A DNA stretch of 34,421 nt, from assembly GCA_007118095.1 (NCBI GenBank), contig SKSF01000144.1:1-34421 (forward strand), in the 5' to 3' direction. Position numbers and translations under genes: made by a program. The notes beneath the pieces were generated by a model that was given only the letters and a program-made list of their open reading frames with translations, did not search any database and was not told where the DNA came from. Shown one piece after another: positions 7,566 through 14,321 of this stretch. Numbering within the stretch: the first letter of the stretch is position 1; each line of letters starts with the position of its first letter. This DNA is from Dehalococcoidia bacterium. Its GTDB lineage: Bacteria > Chloroflexota > Dehalococcoidia > Tepidiformales > Tepidiformaceae.

Positions 7566-8554
7566 TCGCCGGTTTGCAGTGACTCGTCGCCCGGCGCGTC
7601 TTCCGCCCCGGCCGGCGCCGGTGCGGCCTCGCGCATCATCTCCATCCGGAGCCGCGGCTCTTCGCCCGCGGTTTCGGATGGCTGCCGCCACATCCAGAGA
7701 CGCACGCCCCCTTGCCCATCCGGCGCCTTCAGCAGCGCCGAGGCATAGGCACACCTCGGCTCACCGGGAAGCCCGGCCGGCGGCGCTTCCAGGAGCGCCA
7801 GCGGAATCCGCCGCACATCCATCCAGGCTTCCACCTTGAAATCGCTCCGGCGGATAGGAGGAAGTGGCTTCACCGTGTTCGCAAGGATCCGCATCGGCCG
7901 GTCGAAGTGCAGCGTGACGTCGCGCGTCACCTTCCGCCCGTCGCTCGGCAAACCGTCCCGGAGGGACCGCTCATTCTGCGGGACCTTCATCCACCGCCGC
8001 AGCAGCTCGTTCGGCGTGAAGTGCCGCCCCTGCGGGTTCGCGAAGAGCTCGTCCTTCGGAGTGAACTTCTGCTCGAGCAGGTTCTTCGGCAGCCCCGGGA
8101 CAGGCGGCAGCGAGATGTTCCGGACGCGCCACTGCATCGCCTGCGATTCGAACGTGGTACGTGACAGCCACGACGGCAGGCCCTCGGACTCCGTCTCGCC
8201 GGGAACGATCAGCGCAACACCTTCTTCGTCCGCCCGCTTGCGAGCCGGCCGGCTGAACCCGTTTGCGCAGACCACGGCCGCGCCGCTGGCGTCCGCCCCG
8301 CGGGCGAAGCCGGCCATCGCGTCGACCGCTTCGATGGCCGCCGATTCATCACCGGTGACAAACGCAACCCCGTAGAGCTGCTCGTCCGACCCCTTCGGCA
8401 GATAGACCGCCGCGTCCAGCGGCACCAGGTCGCCAGTCTTGCGGGCGCGGACAGTCGTCTCGTAGGCGACATGTCCACCGGCGGCGGCTGCCGCGAGTTC
8501 CAGGATGGCGACGATTCGGTCATACGGCGGGGGCAACGTCTGCGGGTTTGTCAT
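7562..8554 (-). CDS. Restriction-endonuclease-fold-like protein, active site apparently degenerate
   Basis: A 330-residue protein. Residues about 10-120 follow the pattern of a Mrr-like PD-(D/E)XK domain: a leading helix, YETTVRARKTGDLVPLDAAV with a possible active-site Asp, a following strand, then ASGAAVVCANGFSRPARKRA and DEEGVALIVPG, which matches the late strand-helix-strand of such nucleases. The expected (D/E)XK strand reads GVAFVTGDES and lacks the Glu and Lys, so catalysis is doubtful. The C-terminal 200 residues are not recognised. ATG 8554 has CGGAGGCG upstream and a TAGACT box 15 nt from the start. Function is unknown; a DNA-binding or nucleic-acid-linked role is only an inference from fold resemblance. 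Confidence 0.5.
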   Translation of the reverse strand: MTNPQTLPPPYDRIVAILELAAAAAGGHVAYETTVRARKTGDLVPLDAAVYLPKGSDEQLYGVAFVTGDESAAIEAVDAMAGFARGADASGAAVVCANGFSRPARKRADEEGVALIVPGETESEGLPSWLSRTTFESQAMQWRVRNISLPPVPGLPKNLLEQKFTPKDELFANPQGRHFTPNELLRRWMKVPQNERSLRDGLPSDGRKVTRDVTLHFDRPMRILANTVKPLPPIRRSDFKVEAWMDVRRIPLALLEAPPAGLPGEPRCAYASALLKAPDGQGGVRLWMWRQPSETAGEEPRLRMEMMREAAPAPAGAEDAPGDESLQTGD

Positions 8555-8569
8555 AGCACTTCGCCTCCG

Positions 8570-8575
8570 AGTCTA
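8570..8575 (-). promoter_or_regulatory. Putative -10 box TAGACT of the 8554 gene
   Basis: TAGACT on the minus strand, 15 nt before ATG 8554, with a CGGAGG ribosome site in between. Confidence 0.4.
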
Positions 8576-8610
8576 CCGCAGGTTTCGACTCCAATCGCAC
8601 ACCACGGCAC

Positions 8611-8949
8611 TCACTGGTTTCGCGGCCCGAAGATGATGACGAGGAACCCCACAAGCGCGATCAGCGCGCCGGTGACGTCCCAGCGGTCCGGCCGCCAGCC
8701 ATCGATGACCATGCCCCAACCCATCGCCAGCACGATGAACACGGCGCCATAGGCGACGTAGATCCGCCCGAACTCCGCATCCGACTGCAGCGTGTGCACA
8801 ACACCGTAGCCCACGAGCACCAGCGCGCCGACAAGGCCCACGGGAAACGGACGGTCCTCCCGCAGCCACTGCCACACGAGCCACCCCCCGCCGAGCTCGC
8901 AGAGACTCGCCAGCACAAACAACCCAAGGGTCCGTGGCACTTCGGGCAT
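8611..8949 (-). CDS. YnfA family (UPF0060) small membrane protein
   Basis: A 112-residue inner-membrane protein with four predicted transmembrane helices. It matches YnfA/UPF0060: LFVLASLCELGGGWLVWQWL at the start, GRIYVAYGAVFIVLAMGW in the third segment and DRWDVTGALIALVGFLVIIF at the end, all recognisable from the E. coli protein. Members are small-multidrug-resistance-fold proteins and YnfA has been linked to efflux in enterobacteria; substrate here is unknown. The start is the ATG at 8949, which gives the family length; upstream in-frame starts add about 100 residues with no membrane or family character. A TACACT box lies 11 nt upstream and no clear Shine-Dalgarno sequence is present. Confidence 0.85.
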   Translation of the reverse strand: MPEVPRTLGLFVLASLCELGGGWLVWQWLREDRPFPVGLVGALVLVGYGVVHTLQSDAEFGRIYVAYGAVFIVLAMGWGMVIDGWRPDRWDVTGALIALVGFLVIIFGPRNQ

Positions 8950-8960
8950 GCTGGCGGCAA

Positions 8961-8966
8961 AGTGTA
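8961..8966 (-). promoter_or_regulatory. Putative -10 box TACACT of the YnfA-like gene
   Basis: TACACT on the minus strand, 11 nt before ATG 8949, leaving at most a few nucleotides of leader. Confidence 0.35.
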
Positions 8967-9010
8967 ACGGCACGCGCCGCTGACGCACTGACCGCACCGC
9001 CAGGCCCGGA

Positions 9011-9016
9011 TAGACT
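9011..9016 (+). promoter_or_regulatory. Putative -10 box TAGACT of the RNase HI gene
   Basis: TAGACT ends 6 nt before GTG 9023; the six bases GGCCAC contain no ribosome site, so the transcript would start at or next to the GTG. Confidence 0.5.
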
Positions 9017-9022
9017 GGCCAC

Positions 9023-9721
9023 GTGCCCACTGCCGAATTCACCTGTGAAACATGCGGCGCCAGCTTCTCGCTCGCCCCCGCAGTCCGTGCAAAGTATCCC
9101 CGCTGGACCCCCCGCCACTGCCTCGATTGCTCTGGCAAAGGGAAGCTCGGAAACGGCGGAAGCCCCCGGAAAAAGCCCGGCAAGAAGGCCATGACGGCGA
9201 ACGCGGGCGGAAATGGCGCGGGAGGCAACGGTTCTGCGACCGGTGCCCTCACGCTGGCGGAAGTGCTCGAACGCTACACAGAGGGACCGCAGGACGGGGT
9301 CTTCACCGACGGCTCATGCCAGGGCAACCCCGGCCCCGGTGGCTGGGGCGCGGTCTGGGTACGAAACGGCGAAGTCGTCGACCAGCGCTACGGCTTCGAC
9401 CCGGAGACCACGAACAACCGCATGGAGCTCACCGCCATCATCGAAGGCCTTTCGATGCTCCCGCCGGACGCGGAAACAAACCTGTATACGGACAGCCGGC
9501 TCGTCGTCGACACGCTCACAAAGTGGGCTGCGGGCTGGGAAAAGCGCGGGTGGCGCCGCAAAGACGGCGAGGTGAAGAACCTCGAGCTCGTCCAGCAGGC
9601 CTATGAGCTCACAAAGAAGCGCCCGGGTGTCCACATCAAGTGGATCCGGGCGCATGACGGTTCCCGTTGGAACGAATACGCAGACGCGCTGGCCACAGCG
9701 CATCTGCGCGAACGTCTTTGA
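9023..9721 (+). CDS. rnhA: Ribonuclease HI with N-terminal zinc finger
   Basis: A 232-residue type I RNase H that cleaves the RNA strand of RNA-DNA hybrids. The catalytic set is complete: Asp96 (FTDGSCQGNPGPGGWGAV), Glu135 (NNRMELTAIIEG), Asp157 (LYTDSRLV) and Asp221 (WNEYADALA), with the auxiliary His211 (RAHDG). In front of it is an extension of about 90 residues, made of a four-cysteine zinc-binding module (Cys8, Cys11, Cys33, Cys36) and a Gly/Asn/Lys-rich flexible linker (about 37-75). Standard bacterial RNase HI is about 155 residues and lacks this module; it may add nucleic-acid binding. The GTG start keeps the finger intact and lies 6 nt after a TAGACT box. Its stop is 1 nt from the stop of the convergent 9723 gene. 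Confidence 0.92.
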   Translation: MPTAEFTCETCGASFSLAPAVRAKYPRWTPRHCLDCSGKGKLGNGGSPRKKPGKKAMTANAGGNGAGGNGSATGALTLAEVLERYTEGPQDGVFTDGSCQGNPGPGGWGAVWVRNGEVVDQRYGFDPETTNNRMELTAIIEGLSMLPPDAETNLYTDSRLVVDTLTKWAAGWEKRGWRRKDGEVKNLELVQQAYELTKKRPGVHIKWIRAHDGSRWNEYADALATAHLRERL

Positions 9722-9722
9722 A

Positions 9723-9956
9723 CTATGCGGTGGGTTCGGCCGGCGCGGGCAGTTCCTTCTTCTCCTCCGAAGGTGCGCGCAGCAGCGCTTCGAGGGTGAA
9801 GCCAAGGTCACCCTGCTCACAGAGCGAACCGCAATAGGTCATCTTCAGCGATGAACTGGGCGAACGGCGCCAATCGTACGTAAGCCCGCAGCGCTTGCAG
9901 GTGCGGAGATGATTCTGTTGGTCTTCGGCGCCCGGCACTTTGTCAGATGCTGTCAT
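9723..9956 (-). CDS. Small four-cysteine zinc-binding protein
   Basis: A 77-residue hydrophilic protein with a CKRCGLTYDW knuckle and a second TYCGSLCE knuckle about 18 residues later, consistent with a single structural zinc site. The tail is rich in Glu, Lys, Pro and Ala. No family name is offered. The start is the ATG at 9956 because AGGAGG stands 6 nt before it; an upstream in-frame start at 9992 has no ribosome site. Roles such as a nucleic-acid or protein adaptor are possible. It converges on the RNase HI gene with a single nucleotide between the two stop codons. Confidence 0.6.
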   Translation of the reverse strand: MTASDKVPGAEDQQNHLRTCKRCGLTYDWRRSPSSSLKMTYCGSLCEQGDLGFTLEALLRAPSEEKKELPAPAEPTA

Positions 9957-10253
9957 TGGTGGCCTCCTGCCCGGGTCGCGACGTCGGGGCATCGCTCACC
10001 GGCTACTTCCTACGGTACAGCCGTCCCGCCGCTCGATCATCCGCCATTTGGGCGGGGACGCCTCCCCATCCGGACAGGGTGTGTGACCGGCGCCACGAAA
10101 TGCAGTCCGCAACCTGCCGCCGTCCCTTGCCCGCCCACAACTACCCTGGAACACACCACGCTCCCCCGGAACATGGCATGATATCGCTGCAGAGTCGCGG
10201 AAAGGCCCGTGGGATCCGCTAGAATGCGGGCCGATACCCGCGCGGAGGGGGAG
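9957..10253. other. Divergent intergenic region with promoter elements
   Basis: About 300 nt between the small zinc-protein gene (minus) and the cytidylate-kinase-like gene (plus). It holds the AGGAGG of the former, the TAGAAT box (10220-10225) and GGAGGGGGAG ribosome site of the latter, and a small inverted repeat GCGGG/CCCGC at 10226-10241 that would fold at the 5' end of the plus-strand message. No convincing open frame, RNA gene or repeat was seen. Confidence 0.45.
10220..10225 (+). promoter_or_regulatory. Putative -10 box TAGAAT of the cytidylate-kinase-like gene
   Basis: TAGAAT, 28 nt before ATG 10254; the leader carries a GCGGG/CCCGC hairpin and a strong ribosome site. Confidence 0.45.
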
Positions 10254-10889
10254 ATGAACACCCGTGTGATCACGATAGCGCGGACCATTGGGTCGCTGGG
10301 GGAGGACGTCGCGCGGACAATCGCACAGCGGCTGGACTTCCGGTACGTCGATTACCAGATCATCCAGGACGCAGCCCGCGAGGCCGGTGCATCGCCGGAA
10401 GCAGTGGGCGAAGCCCAGCGGACGCCCTCCATTATGACGCGCCTCCTGGAAACCCTCGCCCGCAACCCCAGCATGCCGGAAGCCGTCTGGGCAAACCCCA
10501 CTCCGCTGGTCGAATCGCCCCTTTATACGTCGAGCGATTACCGGAAGTTCGTGGAACACGTCATTGTCGATATCGCGGACCGGGGCGACGCCGTCATCGT
10601 TGGCCATGCGGCGCAGGCTGTGCTTCGCGGGCGCCCGGACACGGTCCGCACCCTGGTCAGTGGCAGCCTCGACCACAGGGTGCGCCGCATCATGAGCGGT
10701 ATGGGGATGGAGGAATCCGCCGCGCGGAAACTCGCCCGCCGTTCAGACCAGGACCGCGTCATTTACATGGACCGGTTCTACGAGACCCCCTGGCTGTCAC
10801 CGGACACGTACGACCTCTGCATCAACACCGACCACCTGAACCCCGAGCAGGCGGCCGAGATCGTCATCAAGACAGCGGAGTTGCGTTAA
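10254..10889 (+). CDS. Cytidylate-kinase-like family protein
   Basis: A 211-residue protein of the cytidylate kinase-like P-loop group. The N-terminus VITIARTIGSLGEDVARTIA followed by QRLDFRYVDYQIIQDAAREAG follows the pattern of these proteins (strand, loop, helix, then a YxDxxI segment). Later ADRGDAVIVGHAAQAVLRG and a basic lid region (RRIMSGMGMEESAARKLARRSDQDRVIYM) also match. The Walker A loop reads ARTIGSLGEDV without the usual GK(S/T), so nucleotide-kinase activity is uncertain. ATG 10254 is chosen because GGAGGGGGAG precedes it immediately and the family N-terminus starts there. It is followed after 20 nt by a small membrane-protein gene. Confidence 0.75.
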   Translation: MNTRVITIARTIGSLGEDVARTIAQRLDFRYVDYQIIQDAAREAGASPEAVGEAQRTPSIMTRLLETLARNPSMPEAVWANPTPLVESPLYTSSDYRKFVEHVIVDIADRGDAVIVGHAAQAVLRGRPDTVRTLVSGSLDHRVRRIMSGMGMEESAARKLARRSDQDRVIYMDRFYETPWLSPDTYDLCINTDHLNPEQAAEIVIKTAELR

Positions 10890-10909
10890 CCTGAGCTGCG
10901 GAGGCGCGT

Positions 10910-11206
10910 GTGGACATCGTCACGGCTTTCGCCCTGGTTTTTCTTGTCGGCCTCGCCGCAGCCTGGATACACGAACAACGCGTATGGAAGCGATTCCACA
11001 CGGCGCCAGTGCATGAGCCCGGGCCAGCAGCCCTGCTGCACACCGAACTACTGCGAGCCGGCGTGCGCGTCCGTTTCAAATCGACCAACGCCCTCACCGT
11101 CACCGCGTTGAGCCATCAGCTCTCAACGGTCGTGCTCGTTCACCGCGACGACGTCCACCACGCCGAGCGGGTCCGCGAAGACCTCCGCCAACGCGGAGAG
11201 CTCTGA
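10910..11206 (+). CDS. Small membrane-anchored protein, DUF2007-like tail
   Basis: A 98-residue protein with one N-terminal transmembrane helix (IVTAFALVFLVGLAAAWI) and a cytosolic part with the order helix-strand-strand: PAALLHTELLRAGVRVRFKS, STVVLVHRDDVHHAERVREDL. This resembles DUF2007-type signal-transducing-like domains (a LL..L...GI.. helix followed by the V.V...D...A ... L pattern), but the match is weak. GTG 10910 has GGAGG 6 nt upstream. It lies 20 nt after the cytidylate-kinase-like gene and is probably co-transcribed. No function is proposed. Confidence 0.5.
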   Translation: MDIVTAFALVFLVGLAAAWIHEQRVWKRFHTAPVHEPGPAALLHTELLRAGVRVRFKSTNALTVTALSHQLSTVVLVHRDDVHHAERVREDLRQRGEL

Positions 11207-11293
11207 ATCCGTGCCTCATGGCTGCGTGAAGACGTGGGCGAACCCCCTTCATTCCACGATGTGATCTGCGTTACACTCCAGTCGACCGACCGG

Positions 11294-11317
11294 TAAACTG
11301 GCTGCCAATGGCAGCTA
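11294..11317 (+). promoter_or_regulatory. P450 array promoter region: TAAACT box and inverted repeat
   Basis: TAAACT at 11294-11299 is a possible -10 box, 31 nt before ATG 11331. Directly after it lies the inverted repeat GCTGCC-AAT-GGCAGC (11301-11315), which would be either an operator or a hairpin at the very 5' end of the P450 message. A second TTACACT lies at 11269-11275. Confidence 0.4.
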
Positions 11318-11330
11318 TTGGAGTGACCCC

Positions 11331-12605
11331 ATGACGCAGGTAACGCTGAAGCCCGAAGACATCAACCTGAACGACCCGGAAATTTTCGAACGCAACCAGG
11401 CCCACCAGGTTTTCGACTATCTCCGCAACAACGAACCGATCCACTGGAATCCCGAAGGCGAGCGCAACGTGGGCTACTGGAACATCACGAAGTACGAAGA
11501 CGTGATGTTCATCTCCCGCAACCCCGAGCTCTTCATCTCCAGCAAAGGCATCACGTCGTTCTATCCGAAGGACGAATCCGAGCTCGATGAGCAGATGAGC
11601 GGCAACGGCAAGATGCTCATCACCATGGACCCCCCGCGCCACGTCCGCCTTCGCCGCCTGGTGAACAAAGGGTTCACCCCGCGCGCAGTGAACGCGATGG
11701 AAGACCACATCCGCGAGATCACCAACCAGGTGCTCGACGACGTCGCAAAGAAGGGCCGCTGCGACTTCGTACTCGATGTCGCCTCCCAGCTCCCGCTCGC
11801 CGTCATCTGCGGAATGATGGGGCTCGAAAAGAAAGACTGGCCCTACATGTTCGAGCTCACCAACAAGGTCCTCGGGCAGGGCGACCCCGAATACCAGACC
11901 GATGCCCCTGAAGAGTTGCGCGGCACACCCGAAGGAGCCCGCATCGCCGGGCAGATGGGCACCATGCAGATGTTCGGCTTCTTCGCCCAGCAACTCCAGG
12001 ACCGCAAGGAGCACCGCAAGGACGACCTCATCAGCCTGCTCGTCGACTCCGAAGTCGACGGCCAGCACCTCACCGACGAGGACATCCTCTGGTTCTGCTT
12101 CCTCCTCATCCTCGCCGGGAACGAAACCACGCGGAACGCCATTTCCGGCGGTCTGCTTGCACTCTCCGAACACCCTGACCAGCGGCAGCAGCTCCAAAAC
12201 GACATGTCCATGCTGCCCACGGCGATCGAAGAGATCCTCCGCTGGGTCTCCCCCGTCACCCACATGGCCCGCGTCGCCACGCAGGATGTCGAAATTCGCG
12301 GCACCACCATCAAGGAGGGGCAGCGCGTCGTCATGTGGTACCCCTCGGTCAACCGCGACGAGGACATCTTCCCCAATCCGCACACCTTCGACATCACCCG
12401 CCAGCCAAACGACCACCTGGCCTTCGGCATCGGCGAACACTTCTGCCTCGGGGCCGGCTTCGCCCGCCTTGAGCTCAAAGTCATGTTCGAAGAACTCTTC
12501 CGCCGGTTCCCGGACATCGAAAAAGACGGCGAACCCGAACGGCTCCGCTCCACGTTCATCGGCGGCATCAAGCACATGCCCGTGAAGTTCACCCCCGAAG
12601 CCTGA
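11331..12605 (+). CDS. Cytochrome P450, copy 1
   Basis: A 424-residue soluble bacterial P450 monooxygenase. The I-helix oxygen-activation motif AGNETTRN starts at Ala262, the ExxR pair is Glu301/Arg304 (EEILRW), and the heme loop FGIGEHFCLGAGFARLEL gives the thiolate ligand Cys372. The MWYPSVNRDEDIFPNPHTFD stretch and N-terminal YLRNNEPIHWN resemble the CYP124/125/142 type that hydroxylates steroid side chains and branched lipids; the substrate is inferred only. No membrane anchor is present. ATG 11331 has TTGGAG upstream. It heads an array with a ferredoxin and two further P450 genes; no ferredoxin reductase is encoded in the window. Confidence 0.93.
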   Translation: MTQVTLKPEDINLNDPEIFERNQAHQVFDYLRNNEPIHWNPEGERNVGYWNITKYEDVMFISRNPELFISSKGITSFYPKDESELDEQMSGNGKMLITMDPPRHVRLRRLVNKGFTPRAVNAMEDHIREITNQVLDDVAKKGRCDFVLDVASQLPLAVICGMMGLEKKDWPYMFELTNKVLGQGDPEYQTDAPEELRGTPEGARIAGQMGTMQMFGFFAQQLQDRKEHRKDDLISLLVDSEVDGQHLTDEDILWFCFLLILAGNETTRNAISGGLLALSEHPDQRQQLQNDMSMLPTAIEEILRWVSPVTHMARVATQDVEIRGTTIKEGQRVVMWYPSVNRDEDIFPNPHTFDITRQPNDHLAFGIGEHFCLGAGFARLELKVMFEELFRRFPDIEKDGEPERLRSTFIGGIKHMPVKFTPEA

Positions 12606-12623
12606 CAGGCGCGATACCATACC

Positions 12624-12646
12624 GGCCGGGGCAGGCTGCCCCGGCC
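12624..12646 (+). other. Intercistronic hairpin between P450 and ferredoxin
   Basis: GGCCGGGGCA (12624-12633) pairs perfectly with TGCCCCGGCC (12637-12646) around a 3-nt loop. No T-run follows, so it is not a standard terminator; it may stabilise the upstream message or lower read-through. Confidence 0.5.
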
Positions 12647-12676
12647 ACTCTGTGCCTGAATTATTGGAGGAAGACC

Positions 12677-12877
12677 ATGCGCGTATTCGTTGACCCGGAC
12701 CTCTGCGAGGGCCACTCGAAATGCGAAAAGTCCGCCCCGGCGGTCTTCGAAGTCCGTGACGACGACCTGAGCTATGTCCTGCTCGACCCCGTCCCCGAAG
12801 AGCACCGCGAAGGCGTCGAACGCGCCGTCCGCGTTTGCCCACGGGGCGCCATTGCCATGACCGAAGACAACGAATAA
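12677..12877 (+). CDS. [3Fe-4S]-type ferredoxin, P450 redox partner
   Basis: A 66-residue small ferredoxin of the type encoded beside P450 genes in actinobacteria and relatives; it hands electrons one at a time to the P450 heme. The cluster motif is Cys10-x2-His13-x2-Cys16 with the last ligand in Cys54-Pro55. His stands where [4Fe-4S] ferredoxins have the second Cys, which is the mark of the P450-linked [3Fe-4S] or histidine-containing group. The sequence is acidic, as usual. ATG 12677 is preceded by TTGGAGGAAG. It lies between P450 copies 1 and 2 and is the only ferredoxin in the window, so it may serve all three P450s. Confidence 0.93.
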   Translation: MRVFVDPDLCEGHSKCEKSAPAVFEVRDDDLSYVLLDPVPEEHREGVERAVRVCPRGAIAMTEDNE

Positions 12878-12882
12878 ACCCT

Positions 12883-12979
12883 CCCGGGCAGCCCGGGGCT
12901 ATTTGCGGGCGGCGCCCCCTTGAGGCGCCGTCGCGCCTTCGGTACGGTCAAATCAGTGCAACATGGCACGAATCGTGCC
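12883..12979 (+). other. Cluster of three inverted repeats between ferredoxin and P450 copy 2
   Basis: Three inverted repeats lie in the gap: CCCGGGC-A-GCCCGGG (12883-12897), CGGCGCC-7 nt-GGCGCCG (12910-12930) and GGCACGA-A-TCGTGCC (12965-12979). None has a T-run. The last one ends 14 nt before the P450 start and could be a transcription-factor operator or a stem next to the ribosome site. Confidence 0.45.
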
Positions 12980-12993
12980 GATTGGAGAAGCCG

Positions 12994-14259
12994 ATGACCC
13001 AGCTCGCAACACCGCTGGACGAACTCAACCTCAACCGTGCAGATCTCTTCGAACAGGGACAGGCGCACGATGTGTTCCGCTACCTGCGCGAACACCAGCC
13101 CGTGCACTGGAACCGCGAAGGAAAGCGCAACGTGGGCTTCTGGAACATCACGAAATACGAAGACGTGATGTTCATCTCCCGCAACCCCGAGCTCTTTATT
13201 TCCAGCAAGGACATCGGCTCCGCCTACCCAAAGGACGAATCGGAGTTCGACCCCGAAACCGACGACCGCGGCAAGCACCTCATCAAAATGGACCCGCCGC
13301 GCCATGTCCGCGTGCGCCGGCTGGTGAACAAGGGATTCACCCCGCGCGCCGTGAACGCGCTCGAACCGCATATCCGCGAGATCACCAACCACATCCTCGA
13401 TGACATCGAGCACAAAGAGCGCACCGACTTCGTCCTCGATGTCGCCTCTCAGCTCCCGCTCGCCGTCATCTGCGAAATGATGGGCGTCCCCCGCAAGGAC
13501 TGGCCCTACATGTTCCAGCTCACGAACAAGGTGCTCGGCGCAGCGGACAGCGAATACCAGACCGACGTCCCGGACGAGATCCGCGGGACCCCGGAAGGCG
13601 CACAGGAAACGGCCCGGCAGGGCATGCGCGAAATGCGCCAGTACTTCGCCGCCCAGCTCGCCGACCGCAAGGGCGAGCGCAAGGACGACCTGCTGAGCCT
13701 GCTGGTCGACTCGGAAGACAAGGGAGAGACGCTCACCGACGACGAGATCCTCTGGTTCGCCTTCCTGCTCATCGTCGCGGGCAACGAGACCACCCGAAAC
13801 GCCATCTCCGGCGGGCTTCACGTCCTCTCCGAACACCCGGAGCAGCGCAAAAAGCTCCAGGACGACATGTCCCTCCTCCCGTCCGCGGTCGAGGAGATAC
13901 TTCGCTGGGTCTCCCCCGTCATGCACATGGCCCGCGTCGCCACCGACGATGTCGAAATCCGCGGTACCCGGATCAAGAAGGGCGAACGCGTCGTCATGTG
14001 GTACCCCTCGGTCAACCGCGACGAGGACATCTTCGCCGACCCCTATACCTTCAACATCACCCGTGACCCCAACGACCACCTGGCCTTCGGGATCGGCGAA
14101 CACTTCTGCCTTGGCGCTGGCTTCGCCCGCCTCGAACTAAAGGTGATGTTCGAAGAGCTCTTCCGCCGCTTCCCCGATATCCAGGTCGACGGCGAACCGG
14201 AGCGCCTGCGCTCCAACTTCATCGGTGGCGTGAAGCACCTGCCCGTGAAACTTCGCTAA
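12994..14259 (+). CDS. Cytochrome P450, copy 2
   Basis: A 421-residue P450 with the same layout as its neighbours: N-terminal LNLNRADLFEQGQAHDVFRY, I-helix AGNETTRN, EEILRW and heme loop FGIGEHFCLGAGFARLEL with Cys372. The start is the ATG at 12994, with TTGGAGAAG upstream; the frame remains open farther back but the extra residues overlap the ferredoxin gene and lack family character. It is closest to copy 3, with which it shares a 95-nt stretch of identical DNA (13798-13892 against 15126-15220), a sign of recent duplication or gene conversion. The substrate-contact regions (between about residues 180 and 240) differ most among the three copies. Confidence 0.93.
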   Translation: MTQLATPLDELNLNRADLFEQGQAHDVFRYLREHQPVHWNREGKRNVGFWNITKYEDVMFISRNPELFISSKDIGSAYPKDESEFDPETDDRGKHLIKMDPPRHVRVRRLVNKGFTPRAVNALEPHIREITNHILDDIEHKERTDFVLDVASQLPLAVICEMMGVPRKDWPYMFQLTNKVLGAADSEYQTDVPDEIRGTPEGAQETARQGMREMRQYFAAQLADRKGERKDDLLSLLVDSEDKGETLTDDEILWFAFLLIVAGNETTRNAISGGLHVLSEHPEQRKKLQDDMSLLPSAVEEILRWVSPVMHMARVATDDVEIRGTRIKKGERVVMWYPSVNRDEDIFADPYTFNITRDPNDHLAFGIGEHFCLGAGFARLELKVMFEELFRRFPDIQVDGEPERLRSNFIGGVKHLPVKLR

Positions 14260-14268
14260 CCGCACGCT

Positions 14269-14307
14269 GCCGCCACCAGCCGGCCCGCCTCCCGGCAACC
14301 TGGCGGC
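14269..14307 (+). other. Nested inverted repeat ahead of P450 copy 3
   Basis: GCCGCCA (14269-14275) pairs with TGGCGGC (14301-14307), and inside it GCCGG (14279-14283) pairs with CCGGC (14292-14296). It ends 14 nt before ATG 14322, just ahead of the GAGAGGAGAG ribosome site. Confidence 0.4.
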
Positions 14308-14321
14308 GAGAGGAGAGATAG

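Noticed and set aside
11271-12842. 523-residue and, farther on, 443-residue open frames antisense to the P450 genes
   Set aside because: They mirror the repeated P450 sequence, so they look conserved among themselves, but this is a by-product of P450 conservation; translations are Val/Asp/Glu/Gly repeats without a known fold.
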